This document shows positions 54,811 through 63,445 of a stretch of DNA of 64,000 nucleotides, one piece after another; the stretch's first letter is position 1; each line of letters begins with the position of its first letter. Origin of the DNA: Mariprofundus micogutta (GTDB lineage Bacteria; Pseudomonadota; Zetaproteobacteria; Mariprofundales; Mariprofundaceae). The notes under the pieces are model-generated. The model saw only the letters and a list, made by a program, of their open reading frames with translations. It had not been told where the DNA came from and did no database searches. A program made the translations under genes and the position numbers. Location: assembly GCF_001895085.1 (NCBI RefSeq), contig NZ_BDFD01000004.1, forward strand, positions 62,001-126,000, written 5' to 3'.

Positions 54811-56312
54811 TGCAACAGATTTTGAATAGAACGGGTCTGGAAGGGAGATTCTTTATTTCTCTTCTGACGTTGGCACTGACGATAGTGACGATATGGTTGC
54901 TTGCCAACGGCTTTATCTCAGACAGTGCTACCGAGCGCTGGGCTACAGTCATTGCAGCATTGGGAGCCCAGGAAGTGGTGTTGGAGAATTTCACCTTCCT
55001 GGCGCCGCATTTGCCGCTCTATCTTCTGGTTCCATTTTATTATATTCCAGGGCTTGAAGATGGCGGTGCGCCATATTTGCTGTCGATCATTGCTGCTGCA
55101 TTTCTTCTCTTTCTCTGGGCACATCACTTGCGGGAAGTGGAGCTGAGTCAAACCAGGCTCGCCATGCTGGCTGTACTTGTGGTTATTCACCCGGGCTTCT
55201 TGTGGGCGGCAACCTCAGGCTCTCATATTGCTTTGAGCATGGTTGCATTTTATCTGCTTTACCGTGGATTCCAGCATATTATTTCAGACCACGATATTCA
55301 CTCCTATATTTCACTAGCCGTCACATTCGTAGCATTCTTTTTTATCGATGGCTCGGCGGTATTTATTTTTGTGGCACTGATCCCGCTGCTGGTGGTGATT
55401 GCTCCGCTTCGCACCATCATGGTATCTCCTGTGGGCCTCTATCTGATTGTGGGGACACCCTTTGCCTTTGCTGTTGCAACCTGGGCCTATTTGAACTGGA
55501 TTTTTGAAGGTTCCTTCATGCACTTTATTGAGCATGCAGACTCAGCCTTTCTTGGGGGCATGCTGTATACCAATGAGTATCCGTGGCTGCTGGATTATGG
55601 CGGCCAGTTCTTTAAACCACTGCTTGCTGCTACGGGTTATCTGCTGATTGCTTATCCGGTGTCGGTATATCTGTTGCTGGATACCATCAACAATAACTAC
55701 CGTTTCCGTGCTTCGTTCGTGCTGCTGCTGCATCCGTTGATCGCGATTGCGATTGCCACGAGTCAGTATTACCTGACACATCCATTTGAAATACTGGCAT
55801 TGATCAGTGCCGGCCTGATGGCTGAGTTGACCTATGTGCGAATGCAGACTCGTAGGGAGTTTTTTTTCCTGATCGTGTTTATGGTTGTCAGTGTCGTGGG
55901 TGGCTGGTGGTTATTTATCGAAACTGCAAATCCGCAGATGACGCAATGGGTTCAGTCGCTCACCGGAAAACATACTGCTGATGCCAGTAAAGATGGTGAT
56001 CTGCAGGTTGGTTTGTGGTTGAAAAACAACAGATTACCAACGCTGGTCTATGAAAGAAGTGCATTCAAGGTTGTCGCTGCCCGAGGGGATGCTGAAGGTT
56101 TGGTACTCTCTTTTTCCCATGACTTTAAATCTGCCATGCGTGAAAGGCACCCGAATGTGCGACAGATTGCAGTTCCTGAACCTCATTCCATATCGGGAAG
56201 ACGTGACTGGATAAATATTCGTTATCCTCACCTCTATGACCATGGCATGGATGGTTTCCGTCTTGTCTATGATAATCTCGGTTGGCGCGTATACAGGAAA
56301 GTCAGTGGCTAG
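54810..56312 (+). CDS. sfz3: multi-span membrane protein, GT-C-like (sfz3-like)
   Basis: A 500-aa protein with about ten hydrophobic spans (residues 15 to about 375) and a soluble C-terminal part (about 385-500) ending YDNLGWRVYRKVSG. The topology, the acidic pair-poor first loop after span 1, and this ending resemble GT-C fold glycosyltransferases that use lipid-linked sugars, but no family signature is certain. The GTG start overlaps the sfz2 stop (TAGTG), so it is strictly co-translated. The published cluster lists this position as unknown function. Confidence 0.72.
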   Translation: MQQILNRTGLEGRFFISLLTLALTIVTIWLLANGFISDSATERWATVIAALGAQEVVLENFTFLAPHLPLYLLVPFYYIPGLEDGGAPYLLSIIAAAFLLFLWAHHLREVELSQTRLAMLAVLVVIHPGFLWAATSGSHIALSMVAFYLLYRGFQHIISDHDIHSYISLAVTFVAFFFIDGSAVFIFVALIPLLVVIAPLRTIMVSPVGLYLIVGTPFAFAVATWAYLNWIFEGSFMHFIEHADSAFLGGMLYTNEYPWLLDYGGQFFKPLLAATGYLLIAYPVSVYLLLDTINNNYRFRASFVLLLHPLIAIAIATSQYYLTHPFEILALISAGLMAELTYVRMQTRREFFFLIVFMVVSVVGGWWLFIETANPQMTQWVQSLTGKHTADASKDGDLQVGLWLKNNRLPTLVYERSAFKVVAARGDAEGLVLSFSHDFKSAMRERHPNVRQIAVPEPHSISGRRDWINIRYPHLYDHGMDGFRLVYDNLGWRVYRKVSG

Positions 56313-57321
56313 ACCGGCTATTTTTCCTGCGATAACAGCGGTGATGGTCTCATTGCTTGTTATTGGCTGTGCCGGCGATGGACTGAAGAATGATCGTATG
56401 TTGCGCGGTTTTAATGCCTTGCAGCACAAGAATGTTGCATGGGATGATGCCCGGGCGCAAAAATCAGTAAAAAAACTTGCGGCAATGGGATCCAATGCTG
56501 TTGTTTTTATCCCCTTTCTTGAACAGAAGAGTGCGAGTTCACTTGAAATCAGTAAGTCTGCAGCAGTGACAGATGCGCAACTGCGTGCTGCGGTACGCCA
56601 TGCGAAAAAATACGGTTTGAAGGTAACGATTAAACCGCAGATCCTCATTCCCGGCTCATGGGCAGGCGCAATCAAACATAAGGATGAACATAGCTGGCAG
56701 GCATGGTTCGATAGTTATTCCAAGCGGATAATTGAACATGCACGTTTTGCAGCTGAACTGCGTGTTGATTCATTTGTGATTGGTACGGAGTTATCACAAG
56801 CTGCCAGGCATGTGCCTTGGCCCAGGTTGATACGCCAGCTGCGTGATATCCTGCCCAAGCCAATTATCCTGACTTATGCGGCGCATAATATTGACGGTTT
56901 GAAAGCATTTCCGTATTGGCAGGACTTGGATGCAGTTGCTTTAACATTATACCCCTCATTAGGTGATTCTGGTAGCAAGGAAGAGATGAAGTTACATATA
57001 GATCAGACGGTGGAAGAGCTCCGCCTTGCTGTAGCTGAAATCAACCTCCCATTGTGGGTGCTGGAGATTGGCATGCCTTCAGCCGCAGGTGCTTCTGCCC
57101 GGCCCTGGGAGTGGCACAATTTAAAAAGTGCGAAAGTTGATCTGAGCTTACAAAAAAATGCATTGGATCTATGGTTGAGATCACTTGATCAAGCCTGGGT
57201 GAATGGGGTGTTTGTCTGGGCGTGGTACAGCGATATTGGAGCTGGCGGTGCGCAAGATGCTGATTACACACCGCAAAACAAGCCGGCAGAAAAAATGATC
57301 AGACGTTATTGGAAGTCTTGA
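56305..57321 (+). CDS. sfz4: GH113-like glycoside hydrolase lipoprotein (sfz4-like)
   Basis: A 338-aa predicted lipoprotein: VMVSLLVIGC is a lipobox, giving a lipidated Cys near residue 22. The rest is a TIM-barrel of the GH113 (beta-mannanase) style, with GFNALQHKNVAWDDA, LKVTIKPQILIPGSW, FVIGTELSQ (probable acid/base E162), LTYAAHNID, VLEIGMPSAAGASARPWEW (probable nucleophile E254) and VFVWAWYSD. The GTG at 56305 with AGGAA before it is preferred because it gives a proper lipoprotein signal; an ATG at 56236 would put extra hydrophobic residues in front. It overlaps sfz3 by 8 bp. A role like BcsZ in trimming the polymer is inferred. Confidence 0.8.
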   Translation: MARPAIFPAITAVMVSLLVIGCAGDGLKNDRMLRGFNALQHKNVAWDDARAQKSVKKLAAMGSNAVVFIPFLEQKSASSLEISKSAAVTDAQLRAAVRHAKKYGLKVTIKPQILIPGSWAGAIKHKDEHSWQAWFDSYSKRIIEHARFAAELRVDSFVIGTELSQAARHVPWPRLIRQLRDILPKPIILTYAAHNIDGLKAFPYWQDLDAVALTLYPSLGDSGSKEEMKLHIDQTVEELRLAVAEINLPLWVLEIGMPSAAGASARPWEWHNLKSAKVDLSLQKNALDLWLRSLDQAWVNGVFVWAWYSDIGAGGAQDADYTPQNKPAEKMIRRYWKS

Positions 57322-57334
57322 GGGAAGGGGCACT

Positions 57335-58267
57335 ATGAGTCGAGTGACTGGAAACAACAGAAAGCAATTGACGCTGCTGGCGGCACTACTCACCGTTATT
57401 CTGTCCATATCGGGAAAAGCCGATGCGGGTGTCGGTATGCTAGAGCAGGGAGAGCATCTCATCACCGGTAATTTGAATTTTACTGCTGCCGATAAACACT
57501 GGGACGTTTCGCGCAATACGATTGATAGCATCTGTAAAGCCAGGAATTTTGGTGCGACAGTGGGTTATGAGTACGGCTGGTCATACTTTCATACTGTTTA
57601 TGCCAACATTGGCATGGGTTATCGCAGATGTGGCCAACGTGGTCTTCCCGGGCCCGGTGTTCTGGTTACAGGTAATGCAAAGGGTCTGGCAGATATTGAG
57701 TTGGGTGTGAGAACTCGTTTTTCCGGGCACTATCTGGACAGTGCTGCATGGGAGGCATTCCTGATTATTCCTACAGGATATAATAATGGGCCATCAGCGC
57801 TTGGTAAGGGAGCGCTTGGTGCAGGTTTGGGCGTCCTGTTCTCATCTGATCCGAGTCATAACTTCCCGTTCAGAACCTGGCGGGTGAATTCAAGGAAATG
57901 GGGTTGGAAGGCCGGTTCCAAGTTTACCTATTTCTTCAGTGGTAAAGGTAATACTTTGCGCTCGTATGCGGCTATTCAGTACGCGGTAACAGAAACTGAC
58001 TTTGTCAGAACCGGTGATTACTTTGATCTGCGTCTGATAAACAGTATCGGCTTTGCCAACAGAGGCGTACAGAATGCAATTTTTGTTAATCAGGCTGTGG
58101 GTAGCATTACCAGTTCGGACCAAACCTCTATTCAGATCAGTTACACCCACTCGTTTATCGGTACAGGGTGGAGTGCAAATATTCTGTTCGGCAAGGCCCT
58201 GTACGGGCGTAATGCTCCGATTTCGTGGTATACAGGGCTTGGTGCCAGTTATAGGTGGAGAGATTAA
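57335..58267 (+). CDS. sfz5: predicted outer-membrane beta-barrel protein (sfz5-like)
   Basis: A 310-aa exported protein with a signal peptide (cleavage near ADA, around residue 31). The rest shows alternating hydrophobic/polar strands with many aromatic and glycine residues (TVGYEYGWSYFHTVYANIGMGY, GLADIELGVRTRF, TSIQISYTHSF), two cysteines likely to pair, and an end at GASYRWRD, all fitting an outer-membrane barrel of about 12 strands. No family was recognised. It could be the outer-membrane exit for the polymer, as there is no BcsC or AlgE homologue nearby (inference). Confidence 0.72.
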   Translation: MSRVTGNNRKQLTLLAALLTVILSISGKADAGVGMLEQGEHLITGNLNFTAADKHWDVSRNTIDSICKARNFGATVGYEYGWSYFHTVYANIGMGYRRCGQRGLPGPGVLVTGNAKGLADIELGVRTRFSGHYLDSAAWEAFLIIPTGYNNGPSALGKGALGAGLGVLFSSDPSHNFPFRTWRVNSRKWGWKAGSKFTYFFSGKGNTLRSYAAIQYAVTETDFVRTGDYFDLRLINSIGFANRGVQNAIFVNQAVGSITSSDQTSIQISYTHSFIGTGWSANILFGKALYGRNAPISWYTGLGASYRWRD

Positions 58268-58270
58268 ATA

Positions 58271-61200
58271 ATGGCTGATAGAAAATCCTTATTTGTCCAT
58301 CTGGCAGCCTTGTCAATGATGACGGTCTCAGCCAGTGCCTGGCTGTTTGCGGCAGAGGGCGATGTTTATCAAATGATGAACTCATCCGGCTTGCATCAAA
58401 GTCCTGATGACTCATCTGATATTGTGGCTACTGCACAACGGGGTGAGCGGGCAACGGAACTGGAAAGTAAAGGCGCCTGGAAAAAAGTCATTCTGCAGAG
58501 CGGTGACGTTGGCTGGACATATACGTCATCACTGGATCTTGTGCCTTCATCTTTGCAGGCGAAAGGCGGCCAATGGAATGATGTGGAGTCGCGTGCCAAA
58601 CAGGGGGCTGACTCTAGCTGGGCTGCGACTGAAACTGATCTGGCTGGCAAGGCTGCTTCTGCAACCCTGGCTCAGGGTGACGTTGTGGTGGCCTTTGATC
58701 TGGATGAACCTGTCGTACTCCCGGTTAAGGGGCTGGATGCAGTTGATGGAGAGCAGTCGGTCAGGGTGATCGAAGATGCACCTGTGGAAACCAATCAAAC
58801 TGTACAGAGTAAAACTGCTGGAGAGGTTGATGTTGCAGAGCCGGTAGCTGTTGAAGCTGCTGCTGAAGAGGTGACAAACACGCCGGCATCACAGCAGTCA
58901 GTAGATACAATTGATCAGAGCGAGATGACTAAAGCTGATCAGCCTGCTGAGTCGGTACAGCTTGCTGATTCAGCAGATTCTGCCTCAGAACAGCAAGTGG
59001 TTGAAGTGATTGATCAGGAAATAATGACTGAAGCTGCTCAGCCAGCTGAACCCGTACAGCTTGCTGATACGGCAGAGCCGGTCTCAGAACAACAGCCGCT
59101 TGAAGTGATTAATCAGAATGTTGTTGCCGAAGCTGAACCGGAGCAGTCGGTTGAACAGGTTCAGCTTGTTGATACTAAAAAGGATCAGACTGCACCTGCG
59201 CAGGTTGCAGAACAGCAGCCAATACAAACGATAGATCAGAATGATTCAGCGAATGAAGTTGTAGCAGAGCCTGTTGAAGTGATTGCACATGAAGCTGTAG
59301 TTGAAGAGAAACCTGCTACTGCTGAACAAGCAGCTCCTGAATCAGCAGTCGCACCTGTCAATGAGACTGCGCCAGTTGATGAAACATCTATGGCCAGGGT
59401 TGCTGTTGATGCTCCTGCCGAAGCTGTGGCGGCCGACGAGATAGTAGAAACTGCCGATGAGCCCCTGGTCGAGGAAGTGGCTTCAACTCAGGAAGCCTCA
59501 ATGTTGCCGGGTGATACTGCCGGAGCAGAAGAGCAGGTTGTGAAAACTACAACCATTCGCTCAGGGCCGGGCTCACTATATGATGTGCTTGGATGGGCAG
59601 GAACCGGTGCCCGGATTGAGACACTGGAACAGCAGGGTTCATGGCTGAAAGTGCGCATGAGGGATAGTGGCAGAGTCGGTTGGATTGAAGCTGATGCCAT
59701 GCATGCAAGCTCAGAGCCGCAAATGGATATGGTTGAATCAAAACCTGAACCGATGGCTGTAGAAACTACACCGCTAGATACACAAGCCGACGAGAATGAA
59801 GTTACCGTATTTGAAGCCAAACCAGAGGCTACTGCTCCAACTGCCGAGACGCCTGTAGAAAAGAGTGTTCCTCAAACGGCGATGAATCAGGAGGTCTCAG
59901 TTACTTCTGATCCCGCACCTGTAGTCGAAGTTGTACCACAGCCTGAACCTGTGCCTACCGAAGTTGCACCTGTAACGCCGCACTCTTCTGAAAATGGAGT
60001 TACTGTTTTTGAAACGAGCCAGACCACTTCTGCGAAACTTGAACCACTGAAAGCTAAAGAGAGTACAACTGTCGTGGATTCACAGGCAGTAGCCCCGGTC
60101 AAACAGGACATCGCTGCTTCACCCGCACCAGAACCACAGGCCGTTGAAGTTGCACCTCAGACAGAAGCTGAGCCGGTCAGAGTAACGTCAACCGCAGTAT
60201 CGCCAGTAGAAAACAAGGTGGTCGCAGCTGAAGTTGCCCCGCCTGTAGTTCAGACCATGACAGAAGAGCCGATTATTGACGGACAGAAGAAACAGCTAAC
60301 TAAAACCACTACAATCCGTTCCGCACCTGGCGCTCTGTCCGAGATGCTGGGTTGGGCTGGTAGCGGTGCCATGGTTGTGATTTTGCAGCAACAGGATTCA
60401 TGGCTGAAGGTGCGCATGGCTGATAGTGGTCGTATCGGTTGGATTGATTCAACATCTGTTCAGCAAGTATCATCAGTACCGCAACAGGTGGCGGCAACGC
60501 CTGTAAGTACCTCGCCTGACGTGAAAGCAGAAGTTGTTGAATCCAAGCCGGTTGAAAAGCCAGTAGAGAAACCTCAACCGGTTACAACAGAGCCGGTAGC
60601 CAAGCCAGAAGTCGCACCTGTACAGATGGATGCTGCAGCAGTTCCGGCAAATGAATCGCCTGATAAGAATCTGATGCGTTTTACCAGAAAGGCGAACCTG
60701 CGTGCTGGCCCTGATGCAAAATATGATGTTGTGACCTGGGCAGGCATTGATGCTTACGCTAACCAGTTGGATTCGCGCGGTGACTGGCTCAAGGTTCAGA
60801 TGCAGGAAAGCAAACGTATTGGCTGGGCATACAAGAGCTCCATGCAGTTGGCGAGCGCAGCCACGCCCTCAACTGTTGTAGCGAATGATGCGCAGGTAGA
60901 GGTTGAGCCGGTTCCAGTGATTGAGCATAAGACAGGCCCTCTGTATTTCTTTAAGCAGACTACAAACCTGCGGGCAGGTCCGGACAAAAAGTATGATGTT
61001 GTAGCCTGGGGGGCACGCAATGAATCAGCCTCTGAGCTGCAGCGCAAGGGCAGCTGGAGCAAAGTGCGTATGACGCTGAGCAACAGAATCGGCTGGGTAT
61101 TTAACAGCGCGCTGGTACGGGCTGAAACCACGCCGGTGGTTACTGTAGCCAGCAACAAAGCTGCAAGTAAAACAACACCTGTTAAGCAGGCTGATGCGAA

Positions 61201-63181
61201 CAGCAAGCTGTATAAAGTAACAAAAACCTCAACGCTGCGTGTTCATGCCCAGGAACAGTCTGAAATTAATAGCTGGGTGGCAAAGGGTGAGACTGTAGCG
61301 ATACTGCAGAGTAGTGATGGCTGGGCGCGTGTTAATCCACAGAATGATGGAAAAGATGCAGGATGGATGAAATCTGAGCTGCTTCAGGAAATTAAACCAG
61401 CTGTACAGCCAGTAAGTCCAGAACACGTCATTACCAAACATAATGTAGATCAATATAAGAAACGGATATCACACGGGGAAACATTCAACTTCTCGTATGC
61501 GGCTCTGGAGCATGCGCTGTATAAAATTCCGGTTGAAGAGCTGTACATCAATATGGATGAAGGCTATCTGGACGCGGTATTCAAAAAGGGTACCTATGAT
61601 CGCTCTGAATTCGATATCGAAATGAGGACCAAAGGACATACTCTGAATAAAACACTGCTGGGCACAGTGAATGTGCTTGGTAGTTCGACTCGTGTATTTG
61701 CCAAGAAGTCCCTGCTGATTAAATTGGATAAAGAGGGTGGTCGCTGGTACGGACATCGCAGGATTGCGCTGCGCTCCATGGCATCGGACAAGGCAATGAT
61801 GCGTGAGTGGATGGCATGGAAGTTGATGGCTGCAGTGGGCATGAAAGTGCCTGAAGTGCATCTGGTCAGGGTTACATTTAATGAAGGTCGGCGCGTTGGT
61901 CTTTATCTGTCGATTGAATGGATGGGCACCAACTTCCTGGCGGCCAATAATATGGATATCAGGGGTGAGTTTTACCAGCCGGAAGATTCCGAATACTGCG
62001 GAGATCTGAAGAGCACCGACAGATTGGATGTCTGCTTCAATAAAATCACCCCGCAGGATGAGGATTACAGTTCACTCAGTGATATGGCGACAGCTGTCAG
62101 TCAGGCACGCGTGGATGAGATGCATACCGTACTGGCCAGACATTTTGAAGATGAGTCTGTGATTAACTGGATTGCTGTGAATGCTCTGGTAACCGATGGA
62201 GACACCTATAACAAGAACTACTGGTTGTACCGTGATCCGACAGCAAACAAATGGACCATTATTCCATGGGATTACAATCTGACGTTCGGACGCACTTACG
62301 ATCCATTTACTGAAAAACCATATAAAATCTTCAACGATAACTTCCAGTATTATTATCCACCGGATGTAGGTGTAAGTAATCCGTTGAAAGACAAGGCACT
62401 GACCAATCCGCGTCTGAAATATCGCCTGATGCAGAAGATCAGACATCTTCTGGGACTGGAGGCCAATGGTCCGGAAGATACATTCGGCTGGTTCTCACCT
62501 ACAGTCATGCATGCTCGCATTGGTAACCTTGCTTCGGTTATCGGTAAGGAGCTGTATAAGGATAACTTTATCGTTTATGGCGAGGATGACTTCAGAAAAA
62601 CTTATGAGGCATTGATGTATTATGTCACTGCACATGACCACTTCCTGAATAAGAAGCTGTTTGGCTCTTACAAGTGGACGCCAGCCGATCCTGACGCTGC
62701 TCCGATATTCGATTGGCCATTGCCGACTGAGCTTCATGGTAAGGGTGTGATCAAAGCAGGTCGCGATTCCATTTATATGACCGATGCAGGCTGGGGATTG
62801 TTTGCAGGGCACCTGGTACTGAATCATCCGGTGGCAACCCGAACTGCGGTAAACATGAAAGTTGAAGGTGGCCAGAAGCCGAAATATCTGCCATCAGGAC
62901 AGTCATCGGCGCGATGTGTCCAGCGTTCATGGGTGCTTTCGGTAGGCTCTGGTGTTTCCACAAGCGGTGACCTTATGGTTGAGTATTTGCAGGAAAACTC
63001 GCGCAGAACCGAGGTGCCGGTGACGGTACACGAGGACAGGCTTGAGTTGTGGATGAATGATGGTAACCGTTGGAAACCGCTGAAAACCGAAGTGAATGAA
63101 TATTCCAATACACTGACAGCCAGAGGTGTACCGCTCAGATCAGGACGTAATCATCGCTTTGTAGCCTGCAGCCCGTTCTGA
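58271..63181 (+). CDS. sfz6: giant secreted protein with six SH3 domains and a CotH kinase domain (sfz6-like)
   Basis: A 1636-aa protein: signal peptide (to about residue 28), SH3-1 (about 30-95), then an acidic Glu/Val/Ala/Pro/Gln-rich stretch (about 95-415) with a 33-residue repeat. SH3-2 (about 420-482) and SH3-3 (about 672-735) are separated by more low-complexity linker; SH3-4 (about 799-860), SH3-5 (about 888-950) and SH3-6 (about 977-1040) follow. A CotH-type kinase region (about 1060-1450) has MRTKGHTLN, IALRSMASDKAMMREWMAW, TYNKNYWLYRDP and IIPWDYNLTFG. In CotH the last motif is usually WDxD; here the second acidic residue is Asn1336. A C-terminal beta-rich domain (about 1490-1636) ends the chain. 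It probably binds peptidoglycan or polymer through SH3 and may phosphorylate a secreted partner (inference). Confidence 0.85.
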   Translation: MADRKSLFVHLAALSMMTVSASAWLFAAEGDVYQMMNSSGLHQSPDDSSDIVATAQRGERATELESKGAWKKVILQSGDVGWTYTSSLDLVPSSLQAKGGQWNDVESRAKQGADSSWAATETDLAGKAASATLAQGDVVVAFDLDEPVVLPVKGLDAVDGEQSVRVIEDAPVETNQTVQSKTAGEVDVAEPVAVEAAAEEVTNTPASQQSVDTIDQSEMTKADQPAESVQLADSADSASEQQVVEVIDQEIMTEAAQPAEPVQLADTAEPVSEQQPLEVINQNVVAEAEPEQSVEQVQLVDTKKDQTAPAQVAEQQPIQTIDQNDSANEVVAEPVEVIAHEAVVEEKPATAEQAAPESAVAPVNETAPVDETSMARVAVDAPAEAVAADEIVETADEPLVEEVASTQEASMLPGDTAGAEEQVVKTTTIRSGPGSLYDVLGWAGTGARIETLEQQGSWLKVRMRDSGRVGWIEADAMHASSEPQMDMVESKPEPMAVETTPLDTQADENEVTVFEAKPEATAPTAETPVEKSVPQTAMNQEVSVTSDPAPVVEVVPQPEPVPTEVAPVTPHSSENGVTVFETSQTTSAKLEPLKAKESTTVVDSQAVAPVKQDIAASPAPEPQAVEVAPQTEAEPVRVTSTAVSPVENKVVAAEVAPPVVQTMTEEPIIDGQKKQLTKTTTIRSAPGALSEMLGWAGSGAMVVILQQQDSWLKVRMADSGRIGWIDSTSVQQVSSVPQQVAATPVSTSPDVKAEVVESKPVEKPVEKPQPVTTEPVAKPEVAPVQMDAAAVPANESPDKNLMRFTRKANLRAGPDAKYDVVTWAGIDAYANQLDSRGDWLKVQMQESKRIGWAYKSSMQLASAATPSTVVANDAQVEVEPVPVIEHKTGPLYFFKQTTNLRAGPDKKYDVVAWGARNESASELQRKGSWSKVRMTLSNRIGWVFNSALVRAETTPVVTVASNKAASKTTPVKQADANSKLYKVTKTSTLRVHAQEQSEINSWVAKGETVAILQSSDGWARVNPQNDGKDAGWMKSELLQEIKPAVQPVSPEHVITKHNVDQYKKRISHGETFNFSYAALEHALYKIPVEELYINMDEGYLDAVFKKGTYDRSEFDIEMRTKGHTLNKTLLGTVNVLGSSTRVFAKKSLLIKLDKEGGRWYGHRRIALRSMASDKAMMREWMAWKLMAAVGMKVPEVHLVRVTFNEGRRVGLYLSIEWMGTNFLAANNMDIRGEFYQPEDSEYCGDLKSTDRLDVCFNKITPQDEDYSSLSDMATAVSQARVDEMHTVLARHFEDESVINWIAVNALVTDGDTYNKNYWLYRDPTANKWTIIPWDYNLTFGRTYDPFTEKPYKIFNDNFQYYYPPDVGVSNPLKDKALTNPRLKYRLMQKIRHLLGLEANGPEDTFGWFSPTVMHARIGNLASVIGKELYKDNFIVYGEDDFRKTYEALMYYVTAHDHFLNKKLFGSYKWTPADPDAAPIFDWPLPTELHGKGVIKAGRDSIYMTDAGWGLFAGHLVLNHPVATRTAVNMKVEGGQKPKYLPSGQSSARCVQRSWVLSVGSGVSTSGDLMVEYLQENSRRTEVPVTVHEDRLELWMNDGNRWKPLKTEVNEYSNTLTARGVPLRSGRNHRFVACSPF
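58889..59235 (+). repeat. 33-residue degenerate tandem repeat inside sfz6
   Basis: The segment encodes about three and a half copies of a unit resembling EQQPLEVIDQ-MTEA-QPAEPVQLADTA. The codons for Glu/Ser-Gln-Gln recur at 58889, 58988 and 59087 (exactly 99 bp apart) and again at 59210 (123 bp on). Both protein and DNA are similar between copies, so the repeat arose by duplication. Confidence 0.75.
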
Positions 63182-63238
63182 TTGTTAGGCCAGTGTCTAT
63201 CAGAGTGTCCAGTTCGTAGCGTTTAATTAGGTAACAGA

Positions 63239-63267
63239 TGTCCCCTGTTTGGGGGACAGCATCTTTT
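63239..63267 (+). terminator. rho-independent terminator of the sfz-like operon
   Basis: TGTCCCC (63239-63245) pairs with GGGGACA (63252-63258) and is followed by GCATCTTTT, 58 bases after the sfz6 stop. The 264-bp gap also holds a spaced CCACAC/GTGTGG pair (63370-63401) of unknown meaning ahead of the next gene. Confidence 0.65.
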
Positions 63268-63445
63268 CTGATTATCTCTGTAATGCCGCGTTCTATCTGG
63301 TGATGCGGTGATAAAAAGTGACTTTTTTTCGAATTTAATCGATACTAAGGTTCTTCGGTTGCATGTTTACCACACCTGATATGGCTGTCAGTGATGTGTG
63401 GAAGATACAGTTTTTGCTGTTGTACGTTTGTAGTGTGGGGATGTT

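Noticed and set aside
63370-63401. Inverted repeat CCACAC/GTGTGG before the transporter gene, considered as an operator.
   Set aside because: Only six pairs with a 20-bp spacer, which is expected by chance at this length.
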